The notes beneath the pieces are model-generated. The model had not been told where the DNA came from and did not search any database. It saw nothing but the letters and a program-made list of their open reading frames with translations. This document shows, in pieces, positions 43,349-52,137 of a stretch of 64,000 nucleotides of DNA; the stretch's first letter is position 1, and each line of letters starts with the position of its first letter. Made by a program: the position numbers and the translations under genes. Source of the stretch: an uncultured Desulfuromonas sp. (GTDB lineage: Bacteria; Desulfobacterota; Desulfuromonadia; Desulfuromonadales; Desulfuromonadaceae); assembly GCF_963666745.1 (NCBI RefSeq), contig NZ_OY762961.1, positions 2,034,001 to 2,098,000 of the forward strand. The letters run 5' to 3'.

Positions 43349-45007
43349 TTATTCTACTCTCAATACCAACCCACCAACATATTCCGGCACCAGATCATCC
43401 GCTTCCAGTTCGCACAGCTCACTTTCCCAGATGGCCAAACAGTAGTGGACAAACGGTGTGGTGCCCGGCGCCAGAGATTCAAGCCAGCGGCTTGTTTCAT
43501 CGCGCAATGCGGTCATGGCTTCGTCGTTGCGCGTCAGGGTGGCGTGCAATTGACTGAGTTCCTGAATCGGCAATGGTCGGAAAGCAAAATCGCGGCCCAT
43601 TATACGCTGGGCCAGCGCGGTGAGGAAGATTTCCGACAGGGTCAGCTCGCTGCCCAGGTCGGGCACGCAGCCTTCAAGATCAAGATCTTCCGGTGCACCC
43701 AGTGGCAACAGCCCCTGTTCGCCGAACACGGCCTGCAACATGTCGATACACTGCAGTTCCTCATCGACCAGAGTCACCTCGGCCATGGTGGCAAAGGGGC
43801 GCTGGTCGGCGCGGGATTCATCCATCAGGCCGTTGAAGAAGCGTGGTTTATCCTGGCACAGCGCCGTGATCACCGCCGCATCCGGGCCATCGAGATACGG
43901 CCCCAACACACTTTTGGAAATCGCGCGCGCCCGCTGGCGCAGGGAGGCGGTCAGGCTGTAGCCGAGTTGAAAAAGATGCTGCAAATAAACGCTGTGGAAC
44001 AACTCGGTGGCTTTTTCGGCATCAGTCCCCGCCAGAAAGCCCAGGGCCAGATTGAGGTAGTGATAAACATCCTCCATGGTCTGGCGGACATCATTCGGCT
44101 CGCCATAATCAACGCCGTCGGCACTCATGGCGCGATTGAGCAGGAAGGTCAGTTCATGGGCGAGGTCTTCACTTAAGCCTCCAGACATGACATCGGCCAG
44201 CAAATCATGCGGCTGCACCGTGGTGACGAGGAAGCCGGGAGCCACACCACCGGTACTTTGGCTCGTATAAATGCCCTGCGGCTTGACATGCTGCTGCGGA
44301 TCAAAGCGTTGCGGATCGATGACGTCGTAGAGAGAACGCGCCTCAAAGCGCTCGACAAAGCCGAGGTCACCGAGGCGACCGGTGCGCAGGTGAAAAACAT
44401 CTTCCTGCAGGGCACTGTCGAACTCGTGGCGGACGGCTTCCATCAGGCGCAGATACAGCTCCTGACGCTCGCGAAACAGCACATCCTGAAACGCTTCCAT
44501 CAGCTTGGCGACATCACTGTTGCGATAGTCGCATTCGTATACCTGATCAAAGCGCTTGCGGTTGGCCAGCAGGTCTTCGTCATCGTCGGTCAGGGATTCT
44601 AGGCCGCTGACCACGGTCAGCTGCTTTTTGACCATCATCACCAACAGTTCAAAATCAAAATCGTCGATCAGGCGCAGAAATTCCTCTTCGTCCTGAATCA
44701 ACAGCAGATGCAGCCACACCAGAGCGTTTTCCGCATCGAGCTGATCGCCATCCCAGCAATCCATATCGACACACAGCGTCACCTGCTCCGGACTGGCCAG
44801 ACCGATCAGATCAACGGCGTCGAGGGCACCGAGTTCCTTAACGAGCAGGAAGACTTCCTGAGCGGGCAGGCTGCGCACCAGGGCGGCGCTGTTGGCGGCA
44901 TTGAGAATCATCTGATATTTCTGCCGGCCACGGCTGGCCTGCACCTGTTGCAGGTACGGGTCTGAAGGGGGCAGAGTAGCAAGCGATTGAGGGGTTTGGT
45001 CTTCCAT
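43349..45007 (-). CDS. DUF6178-like protein
   Basis: The 552-aa protein is acidic and helical, with typical sequence such as LVRSLPAQEVFLLVKELG, EFLRLIDDFDFELLVMMVKKQL and LYDVIDPQRFDPQ. This matches the DUF6178 group from Geobacter and relatives, of unknown function. No signal peptide or TM segment is seen. ATG 45007 is used; a longer frame start lies in the divergent promoter region of the LolA-like gene. Confidence 0.65.
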   Translation of the reverse strand: MEDQTPQSLATLPPSDPYLQQVQASRGRQKYQMILNAANSAALVRSLPAQEVFLLVKELGALDAVDLIGLASPEQVTLCVDMDCWDGDQLDAENALVWLHLLLIQDEEEFLRLIDDFDFELLVMMVKKQLTVVSGLESLTDDDEDLLANRKRFDQVYECDYRNSDVAKLMEAFQDVLFRERQELYLRLMEAVRHEFDSALQEDVFHLRTGRLGDLGFVERFEARSLYDVIDPQRFDPQQHVKPQGIYTSQSTGGVAPGFLVTTVQPHDLLADVMSGGLSEDLAHELTFLLNRAMSADGVDYGEPNDVRQTMEDVYHYLNLALGFLAGTDAEKATELFHSVYLQHLFQLGYSLTASLRQRARAISKSVLGPYLDGPDAAVITALCQDKPRFFNGLMDESRADQRPFATMAEVTLVDEELQCIDMLQAVFGEQGLLPLGAPEDLDLEGCVPDLGSELTLSEIFLTALAQRIMGRDFAFRPLPIQELSQLHATLTRNDEAMTALRDETSRWLESLAPGTTPFVHYCLAIWESELCELEADDLVPEYVGGLVLRVE

Positions 45008-45122
45008 AGCAGATCCTGTCGGTTGGTCGTTCACGGTTATAACCAATGTAGGTCGCCGCGATTTAAGGGTCAAGGGAATGGCATGAAAATGATTTATTTT
45101 TGGACGTGAATCGGCAGCACGG

Positions 45123-45128
45123 TATACT
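45123..45128 (+). promoter_or_regulatory. -10 box TATACT close to the LolA-like start
   Basis: TATACT (5 of 6 match) ends eight bases before ATG 45136; 17 bases upstream TTGGAC gives a weak -35. If this promoter is used, the transcript would begin at or near the start codon (leaderless). Confidence 0.35.
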
Positions 45129-45135
45129 TGGATTC

Positions 45136-45915
45136 ATGAGACGCGTCAAGAATAAAACAATTCTCGTGACCCTGCTGCTCTGGCTGCTGGTGCCGACACT
45201 CGCGGTCTGTGCGGCGGATCCTGCACCTGCGGAGTTCACCGCCGAAGATCTGCAAGCCCTCGTGCGTCAGGTGGAAACCCAGTACAACGGCAACTCGGCC
45301 CATGGCCGCATGACCATGACGATTGCCACCGAGCACTGGCAACGCACCCTGACCATGGAGATGTGGTCGTGGCAGCGCGAGCGGTTTCTCACCCGCATTG
45401 AGGCACCGGCCAAGGAGCGCGGCGTCGCCACGCTGAAGATCGATCGCGAGGTATGGAACTACCTGCCCAAGGTGGACCGCACCATCAAGATTCCGTCATC
45501 AATGATGGGCGGCTCGTGGATGGGCAGCCACATCACCAATGACGATCTGGTCAAATCAAGTCAGGTGGACAAGGAGTATGACTTCTCTCTGGTGCGCGCC
45601 GATGAGACAGAGATTGTCATCGACTGCCTGCCCAAGCCCGACACCGTCACCGTGTGGGGCAAGCTGGTCTACACCATTGACCGCCCGACCATGACCCCGG
45701 CGCAGATCGACTATTTTGATGAAGACCTGAAGCTGGTGCGCCATCTCTACTTTGACCGCATTGAGCAGATCGGTGAGCGCACCATCCCCATGCGCATGCG
45801 CGTCGAGCCGGTGGACAAGCCCGGCGAGTACACCGAACTCAATTACGATCAGATTGCCTTCGATATTGGCCTGACGCCCGATTACTTCTCTCTACGCAAC
45901 CTGAAAAAGCGCTAG
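45136..45915 (+). CDS. LolA-like outer-membrane lipoprotein-sorting protein
   Basis: The 259-aa protein has a signal peptide (cut likely after CAAD near residue 28) and a LolA/LppX-like fold: LVRQVETQYNGNSAHGRM, then ERGVATLKIDREVWNYLPKVDRTIKIPSSMMGGSWMGSH, the signature of the 'outer membrane lipoprotein-sorting' family. These periplasmic proteins carry lipids or lipoproteins. It is the first gene of an export operon with two FtsX-like permeases. No good ribosome site is seen before ATG 45136. Confidence 0.88.
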   Translation: MRRVKNKTILVTLLLWLLVPTLAVCAADPAPAEFTAEDLQALVRQVETQYNGNSAHGRMTMTIATEHWQRTLTMEMWSWQRERFLTRIEAPAKERGVATLKIDREVWNYLPKVDRTIKIPSSMMGGSWMGSHITNDDLVKSSQVDKEYDFSLVRADETEIVIDCLPKPDTVTVWGKLVYTIDRPTMTPAQIDYFDEDLKLVRHLYFDRIEQIGERTIPMRMRVEPVDKPGEYTELNYDQIAFDIGLTPDYFSLRNLKKR

Positions 45916-45917
45916 CC

Positions 45918-47141
45918 ATGCTGATCAAACTGGCGTTTCTCAACCTCGGCCGCAACCGGCGCCGCACCCTGCTCACCCTGAGTTCGCTGGTGATCTCGGC
46001 GGCCATGCTTATTTTATCGCTGGGGATTTTCTCCGGCATGTTCGACGACATGCTGTCGTCGGCCACCGACAACTACACCGGGCACATCACCATCAGCCGC
46101 CCCGACTACCAGCAGGAACACGATCTGTATCTCAATTTCAGCCCGACACCCGACCTGCTGGAGCAACTGCAACACACGCCCGGCGTTACCGGGCTGTCGG
46201 AGCGGCTGCGCGCTTTCTGCCTGCTTAGCGGCCAAGACCAGAGTCGGCCCGCCGAACTGCTCGGCGTCGATTTTTCCCAGGAACCGCAGGTCACCACATT
46301 GAATCAAAAACTCATCGCCGGAACCTTCCCGACGGGTGACGCAGCCGGACAAGGCATCATCGGCAGCGCTCTGGCGCGGCGACTCAATATCACGGTCGGC
46401 GATGAACTGGTGCTGGTCTCCCAGGCCGCGGACGGCTCTATTGCCAATGCCCTGCTCACGGTCAGCGGCATTTTCGACAGCGGTGATCAGATGCTCAACA
46501 CCCGCCTGGCCTTGGTCGATCTGCACTGGCTGCAGAACACCATGGCATTGCCGGGCAAAGTGCACGAGATCGTGTTGCGCTGCCAACAACCACTGCGAGC
46601 CGCCACCCTGGCCGCGACCCTCCTGCAACAGTTGGGCGATACGGTGGACGTGCTCGACTGGGGCAAACGCTTGCCGCAGATGCAGGAAGTGATCGCCTCC
46701 TACGACATCAGCCGCCTGATCTTCGTCGCCATCCTCTACAGCGCCGCCGCCCTCGGCGTGCTCAACACCTTTTACATGGCTGTGCTGGAGCGGGCCACCG
46801 AGTTCGGCGTATTGCTGGCGCTAGGCATGCCGCCGCGCCGCCTGCGCTGGCTGGTGGTGCTCGAAAGCTTACTACTTGGTGCATTGGCGCTGGTCGGTGC
46901 CCTGCTGCTCGGCGGCGTGTTGACCTGGTGGATGAGCCACTACGGCATCGACCTCAGCAATCAGCTCAGCGCCGTTACCTATGCCGGTGGCACCATCCCG
47001 CCACGGCTGCACGCGGTGCATGACTGGAATAACTATCTGATCCCGTCGTTGTGCCTGCTGCTGGTCAGTATCGCCGCGAGCTATCTGCCGGCGCGGCGTG
47101 CTTCGCGTCTGCAACCTGTTGATGTGTTGAGGAGGTTGTAG
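45918..47141 (+). CDS. ABC transporter permease, FtsX/LolE type (1)
   Basis: The 407-aa protein has one N-terminal TM helix (about 22-42), a large periplasmic domain (MacB-PCD) and three C-terminal TM helices, the MacB/LolCE layout. LNTFYMAVLERATEFGVLLALGMPPRRL is the coupling-helix region for the ATPase. It starts 2 nt after the LolA-like gene and ends directly before the second permease. Substrate is inferred to be a lipid or lipoprotein from the context. Confidence 0.88.
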   Translation: MLIKLAFLNLGRNRRRTLLTLSSLVISAAMLILSLGIFSGMFDDMLSSATDNYTGHITISRPDYQQEHDLYLNFSPTPDLLEQLQHTPGVTGLSERLRAFCLLSGQDQSRPAELLGVDFSQEPQVTTLNQKLIAGTFPTGDAAGQGIIGSALARRLNITVGDELVLVSQAADGSIANALLTVSGIFDSGDQMLNTRLALVDLHWLQNTMALPGKVHEIVLRCQQPLRAATLAATLLQQLGDTVDVLDWGKRLPQMQEVIASYDISRLIFVAILYSAAALGVLNTFYMAVLERATEFGVLLALGMPPRRLRWLVVLESLLLGALALVGALLLGGVLTWWMSHYGIDLSNQLSAVTYAGGTIPPRLHAVHDWNNYLIPSLCLLLVSIAASYLPARRASRLQPVDVLRRL

Positions 47142-48374
47142 ATGGACGCTCTGCTGTTTGCCTGGCGCAATCTGTGGCATAACCGCCGCCGCACCCTGAT
47201 CACCCTGGCGGCGGTCAGTCTGACCCTGATGCTGACTCAGGCGATGCACAATATGGCCATCGGCAGCTATCAGCAGATGATCTACGGTGGCGTGCGCTCC
47301 GGCTCCGGTCATCTGACCGTCTACCACACGGGCTACAGACAGGATCGTAGCGAATCGCTCAGCTTTGCCCGTCAACCGGTGGAGCAGCGGGTCCACGCCA
47401 GCGTCCCGTCAATAGAAAGTGCACCGCGCATCTACCTGAGTGCCCTGGCCCAGTCGAGCTATGACAGCCGCGCCGTGGCATTGACCGGCATCGACATGAG
47501 TACAGAAAGCTCTTTTAACCCGTATCTCAAGAAATTACCTGCGGACGAGTACCTGCGAGCGGACGAACGGCGCGACGCTCTGGTCGGAGAAAAGCTGTGT
47601 CGCGAATTGAAGCTGCGAACGGGACAAAAGCTGGTGGTGACGTTACAGAACGCCGAAGGCGAGATGGTCAGTGAACTGCTGCGCATTCGTGGCCTCTTGA
47701 AAACCGGCGTCAACGAGGTGGACAGTGGCCTGATCATGATCAATCTGGCCATGGCGCAGAAGCTGCTCGGCCGACCCGGCCACATCCACGAACTGGCCCT
47801 GCTTGTTGACCGCGATGACACCATCGACGCCACGGTAGCCACACTGGCCGACCAGCTACGCGACCAGCCACAACTGGAAGTCGTGCCCTGGCAGGTGGCC
47901 ATGCCCAACTTGGCCGACGCCATCCGCCTCGATTACGCCAGTCAGAATGTGATTCTGGTGATCATGATGGTGATCGTCACCATCGGCATCATCAACACCC
48001 TGCTGATGTCAGTGATGGAACGGATTCACGAGTTCGGCATCATGCTGGCGGTTGGTGCCGGACGCGGTCGACTGGTGCAACTGGTGGCCTGCGAAGCCTC
48101 TCTGCTCGGCATCCTGTCCGCAATCATCGGCAGCTGTTGCGGCAGTCTGTTGACCTGGTATCTGGTCGTTGTCGGCATCGACCTGCGCGACTTTATGTCG
48201 GAAAACATGGAGTTTGGTGGCGTGGTGTTCGACCCGATCATGCGCGCAGCCTGGGACCCTTTATGGATGACGCAAACCGCCCTGTATATTATCCTGTTAT
48301 GCCTGATTGCAGCGCTGTATCCGGCGTGGAAGGCCACGCGATTATTGGTGGTAGATGCGATCCGACATCACTAG
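47142..48374 (+). CDS. ABC transporter permease, FtsX/LolE type (2)
   Basis: The 410-aa protein is a second MacB/LolE-like permease with the same layout and the coupling segment TLLMSVMERIHEFGIMLAVGAGRGRL. It abuts the first permease with no gap, so the two probably form a heterodimer. The matching ATPase gene lies 672 nt further on. Confidence 0.88.
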   Translation: MDALLFAWRNLWHNRRRTLITLAAVSLTLMLTQAMHNMAIGSYQQMIYGGVRSGSGHLTVYHTGYRQDRSESLSFARQPVEQRVHASVPSIESAPRIYLSALAQSSYDSRAVALTGIDMSTESSFNPYLKKLPADEYLRADERRDALVGEKLCRELKLRTGQKLVVTLQNAEGEMVSELLRIRGLLKTGVNEVDSGLIMINLAMAQKLLGRPGHIHELALLVDRDDTIDATVATLADQLRDQPQLEVVPWQVAMPNLADAIRLDYASQNVILVIMMVIVTIGIINTLLMSVMERIHEFGIMLAVGAGRGRLVQLVACEASLLGILSAIIGSCCGSLLTWYLVVVGIDLRDFMSENMEFGGVVFDPIMRAAWDPLWMTQTALYIILLCLIAALYPAWKATRLLVVDAIRHH

Positions 48375-48573
48375 AGACAAGTGAACTGATGGAGAGAAAA
48401 TCACTGCTCGGGCAATTACCCAAGCCCTCCCGTACTGCAGCGCCGAACGCAAAGAGCGTCGCCGTGATGATCGTCGGCAACTGTCTGAGCGTTAGCGAGT
48501 TTTGCCGACATCACGGAGTAAGCGACTGAAGTGAGGGGACTCGGAGAGCGCGAAGCCCGGGAGTCGATTTTGC

Positions 48574-48599
48574 GTCCCTTTTGTCGACGCAAAAGGGAC
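48574..48599. repeat. Hairpin repeat 1 (10-bp stem)
   Basis: GTCCCTTTTG and CAAAAGGGAC form a perfect 10-bp stem around TCGACG. Confidence 0.85.
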
Positions 48600-48737
48600 C
48601 CGAGGTGTGGGCGCGGAAGCCCACGTCACGTGCGTACCAACAGTGAGCACAGATGAAGTTCGCCGGTGCGATTAGTTCCGCGATGCGAACCACAGAAGGT
48701 CAAAGTCAAGATCGCCGGGTTTCGCCCCGGCAGGCGA

Positions 48738-48767
48738 CATCCTTTTGACTGGCCGCTCAAAAGGATG
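48738..48767. repeat. Hairpin repeat 2 (10-bp stem)
   Basis: CATCCTTTTG and CAAAAGGATG form a perfect 10-bp stem around ACTGGCCGCT; the core CCTTTTG is shared with hairpin 1. Confidence 0.85.
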
Positions 48768-49046
48768 CAAAAACCGGCTGGGCTGTCGCCGGACTTCTTG
48801 ACTTAGCTACAATGAGTCGTTTTCCGTCATGCTTCACGGTTTCGGCTCGCCTGCCTTTAGACAGGCGAATTGTGCCCCTCATCAGCGACGGCACTGACGT
48901 TGATTACAATTGTGACCTTGCCTAACCCATGATGCTGGCACCCTGACAAAGAGGGAGCGGGCTTCGCCCACCCCACGGGCAGTGAAACTGGTGGGTTTGC
49001 GACAACTTTGAAAAAATCTATAAAAACAGCGGACGGGAGAAACAAT

Positions 49047-49736
49047 ATGGCCCTGATCGAACTGAGCCAACTGTGCAAAACCTACCAAAGCGGCGAGCAA
49101 CAGATCAAAGCCGTCGACCATGTCGATCTGACCATCGAAGCCGGAGAGTTCTGCGTGCTGGCCGGACCGTCCGGCAGTGGTAAGACCACCCTGCTCAACC
49201 TGATCGGCTGCCTTGATGAACCGACCTCGGGCACCATTCGCCTTGATGGCGAGGAAACCAGCTCGCGCAGTGTCCGTGAACTGGCCGACTTCCGCCTGCA
49301 CAACATCGGCTTTATCTTTCAGGCCTACAATCTGATCCCGGTACTTACGGCTGAAGAAAACGCTGCCTTTGCCCTGATGCTGCTCAAGGTTCCGGTGGAA
49401 CAACGTCGCCAGCGTGTTCGTGAACTGTTCGCCACCCTGGGACTTGAAGGGCTGGAAAAACGCAAACCGTCCGACCTGTCCGGCGGCCAGCAACAACGCG
49501 TAGCCGTGGCTCGCGCCATGGCCAGTTCGCCTTCAGTTATTCTCGCCGACGAACCCACCGCTAACCTCGATTCTGCCACCAGTGAACACCTGTTGGAGAT
49601 GATGCACCAGCTCAATCGTGAACAGGGTACCACCTTTGTCTTCAGCTCTCACGATCCCCTTGTCATCAATAAAGCGGAGCGAGTCATTGAACTTCACGAT
49701 GGCCAGTTACGCAGCGATGTCCGACGAGAGCACTAA
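49047..49736 (+). CDS. ABC transporter ATPase, LolD/MacB type
   Basis: The 229-aa protein has Walker A GPSGSGKTTLLN, the LolD-type signature FIFQAYNLIPVLTAEENAAF, ABC signature LSGGQQQRVAVARA and Walker B ILADEPTANLD. It should power the two permeases encoded upstream. ATG 49047 is behind GGGAGA. The outer-membrane protein gene overlaps its stop by one base. Confidence 0.93.
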   Translation: MALIELSQLCKTYQSGEQQIKAVDHVDLTIEAGEFCVLAGPSGSGKTTLLNLIGCLDEPTSGTIRLDGEETSSRSVRELADFRLHNIGFIFQAYNLIPVLTAEENAAFALMLLKVPVEQRRQRVRELFATLGLEGLEKRKPSDLSGGQQQRVAVARAMASSPSVILADEPTANLDSATSEHLLEMMHQLNREQGTTFVFSSHDPLVINKAERVIELHDGQLRSDVRREH

Positions 49737-50890
49737 TGCGCGGATTTGCTCTAACCGCTATTTTTGTCTCGCTTGCCCTGCTGCCATCGGCGGCTGACGC
49801 TATCCAGGGACATGTTCGCGTCCTGACAACATGGCAAGACACGACAACGACTTCTCTCAGTCAATGGAACGGTGCCGCGCAACTGCGTCTTCACGACACG
49901 TATGCCTTGTCATCGTCTTTTTCCTTCGAGTGGGGCGGGACCGCCACCAGCTGGTACCGCCAACACCCGACGCCATGGCAGACGACCCATCCGAGCCAGG
50001 CTGTTGACCTGTCAAAACGTGACGGAGAAGACGATCACAACACCAGCCAACTCGACCTTGACCGCTGTGCACTCAGCACCACCCTAGGGCGTCATCAGAT
50101 CACCCTGGGGCGTCAGGCGATTGGCTTTGGCCGCATCACCCTCTACTCGCCACTCGATATCATTGCCCCGTTTGCCCCCGATGCCTTGATCACTGATGTG
50201 CGCCCCGGCATTGATGCTCTACGTTGGAATGTGAATCTCAGTGCGTCCAGTCAGTTGCAGGCCATTCAAATCTGGGGTGAGGACACTACGGGAAACGGCA
50301 CCCTGGTGGCATTCGAAACCTTACGCAACTGGGGTGACCTGCTTTTATTGGGCGGAGAGCTTGCCGGTCGTCCTATGTTCGGTCTGGGCGTGGCTGGTCA
50401 ATGGCATGGGGTCGGCATCAAAGCGGAAGCGGCCACCTATGGTTGCAAGCCTCGTGACGAGGGTAAAGATCCCCACGACAAATTCACGATTGCGGCGCTC
50501 GAATTGGATGCACGACTTTTCGCAGATATTTATCTGACTATCGATTATCTCTTCAACGGCTGCGGCAGTGATCATCCAAAGGATGCCGCCATGCTTCTTT
50601 CCAGCGCCTTTTATCAGGAGCAGCGTGCCTACCTGACGGGGCGGCATTACCTAGTGTCATCCTTGTCTGCAGAGCTGCACCCTTTGATAACGATGGAACT
50701 GTTTACCCTGATCAACCTTGGAGATGGTTCTGTGCTTGTCCGGCCAGGACTCAATGCCTCGCTCTCCGACAATCTGAGTCTGGACCTCCATTACGCCTGG
50801 ATGGTCGGAAAACAATCGGCCTCTGTGCCCAAAAGTGAATTTGGTGACCAAGGCGATCTGGCCACGTTATTCCTCAGTTACTACTTTTGA
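49736..50890 (+). CDS. Outer-membrane beta-barrel protein
   Basis: The 384-aa protein has a signal peptide (cut near SAADA at residue 22), many alternating beta strands and a C-terminal phenylalanine (LFLSYYF), the BAM recognition signal. Segments such as LGRHQITLGRQAIGFGR are porin-like. Its position right after the ATPase suggests it is the outer-membrane component of the LolA/permease export system, or a co-regulated porin. No family can be named with confidence. Confidence 0.78.
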   Translation: MRGFALTAIFVSLALLPSAADAIQGHVRVLTTWQDTTTTSLSQWNGAAQLRLHDTYALSSSFSFEWGGTATSWYRQHPTPWQTTHPSQAVDLSKRDGEDDHNTSQLDLDRCALSTTLGRHQITLGRQAIGFGRITLYSPLDIIAPFAPDALITDVRPGIDALRWNVNLSASSQLQAIQIWGEDTTGNGTLVAFETLRNWGDLLLLGGELAGRPMFGLGVAGQWHGVGIKAEAATYGCKPRDEGKDPHDKFTIAALELDARLFADIYLTIDYLFNGCGSDHPKDAAMLLSSAFYQEQRAYLTGRHYLVSSLSAELHPLITMELFTLINLGDGSVLVRPGLNASLSDNLSLDLHYAWMVGKQSASVPKSEFGDQGDLATLFLSYYF

Positions 50891-51096
50891 AAGAGGCCGT
50901 AAAAGATGCCACAGACTCAACCGTGACAAAAACTGGAAAGATCAATAGATTGAGCATTCAATTTCACCACAAAAAGACTCGTCAATGACTCCCGTCACAT
51001 GATATAGTTTAGCCGGATTAAAAACAGGGTCGTTTCTACCACATTTTCGGCCTTTCCATCCACCCCCCAGACTTGAAACGACACGGATGCTGTATC

Positions 51097-51471
51097 ATGC
51101 TTAAATCTATTCTGATCGTCGATGATTCTCCCGTTGCCCGTATGATCATGAAGAAGTGTCTTCCTGCTGATCATGGTCTGACCATTTATGAAGCCTCCAA
51201 TGGTCAGGAGGGTGTTGCCAAGTATGAAGCGCACAAACCCGATGTGACCTTCATGGACCTGACCATGCCGGTCATGGATGGTTTTCAGGCTCTTGCCGAA
51301 ATCAAACAGAAGTATCCCCAGGCCGTGGTGATTGTTGCGACAGCAGATATTCAGGAAAAAGTCCTGAGCCGGGTTGCCACGTTGGGCGCCCTCCACACCA
51401 TTAAAAAGCCACCCTCCAAGTCCGCGCTGCAAGAGGCTCTCGCCCTTGCGGCTTCCGCGTTGCCATCGTAA
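51097..51471 (+). CDS. Single-domain response regulator (CheY-like)
   Basis: The 124-aa receiver domain has the acidic pair D9-D10, phosphorylation site D54 (FMDLTMPVMDG), T82 and K104 (KKPPS). No output domain is present. The CheC-like and GGDEF genes follow directly, so it may act in a switch complex or phosphorelay with them. No kinase is encoded nearby. Confidence 0.92.
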   Translation: MLKSILIVDDSPVARMIMKKCLPADHGLTIYEASNGQEGVAKYEAHKPDVTFMDLTMPVMDGFQALAEIKQKYPQAVVIVATADIQEKVLSRVATLGALHTIKKPPSKSALQEALALAASALPS

Positions 51472-51483
51472 AGGAGCATCCGC

Positions 51484-52137
51484 ATGACAACGGAAAACCT
51501 CGATGACATTTTCGCGCAGGATGAAAAAGATATCCTCCAAGAAGTGATGAATATCGCCTTTGGCCAGGCCTCAGCTGAACTTGCTGAAGTCATCGATATT
51601 TTTGTCATCCTCAGCGTGCCGGACATTCAGGTCCTCAAAGGGAAGGACCTCCCTGAGTATTTGTGCCGAGAGCTAAACTCCAACGGCACAGTCAACATTG
51701 TTGAGCAAGGCTTTCTCGGCAAATTTACCGGCCAGGCCCTGCTGATCTTCCCCTCCGGAGCGGAAAAAGACCTGTTGACCCTGTTTAACCAGGATCAGGA
51801 ATATATCCAGAATGACAGCGATATTGATATGGATACGCTGGAACAGGAAACCGTCATCGAAGTCGGTAATATCCTTATCGGTGCCTGTATCGGTAAAATT
51901 GCTGAATTGCTTGCTGATGTTGTCACCTACGATCCGCCACGCCTGATGGCCAGAGACTTGTGCCTCGAAGACTGTAATCAGTCACCGGTGGCTGCAGACA
52001 GCTTTGTGATCTCTATTCGTACGGTGTTTCGGTTTGAACAACAGAATGTCGAAGGCTATCTGTTCCTCATTACCAATCAAAAGTCCATTGACTGGTTGAA
52101 AAAAGCCCTCCTGGCCTTCTTGGAGTCGTTCGGGTGA
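51484..52137 (+). CDS. CheC-like phosphatase / inhibitor of MCP methylation
   Basis: The 217-aa protein contains two CheC-type motifs: ILQEVMNIAFGQAS near residue 17 and ETVIEVGNILIGACIGKIAE near 121, each with E-x2-N. In CheC/CheX/FliY proteins these residues dephosphorylate CheY-P. The likely substrate is the CheY-like protein encoded 12 nt upstream (inference). The stop overlaps the start of the GGDEF gene by 4 nt. Confidence 0.85.
   Translation: MTTENLDDIFAQDEKDILQEVMNIAFGQASAELAEVIDIFVILSVPDIQVLKGKDLPEYLCRELNSNGTVNIVEQGFLGKFTGQALLIFPSGAEKDLLTLFNQDQEYIQNDSDIDMDTLEQETVIEVGNILIGACIGKIAELLADVVTYDPPRLMARDLCLEDCNQSPVAADSFVISIRTVFRFEQQNVEGYLFLITNQKSIDWLKKALLAFLESFG

Larger units (their letters stand above)
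48375..49046. other. 672-nt gene-free stretch with paired hairpin repeats
   Basis: Two hairpins share the same core: GTCCCTTTTG/CAAAAGGGAC (48574-48583 with 48590-48599) and CATCCTTTTG/CAAAAGGATG (48738-48747 with 48758-48767). More inverted G+C-rich stretches lie between and after them. No coding sequence is convincing. The region resembles an interspersed intergenic repeat of proteobacteria and splits the export operon. A GGGAGA ribosome site at its end serves the ATPase gene. Confidence 0.6.

Noticed and set aside
48137-48529. Plus-strand frame of 130 codons over the end of the second permease
   Set aside because: It is a shadow frame of the permease gene and the repeat region, with no start signal.
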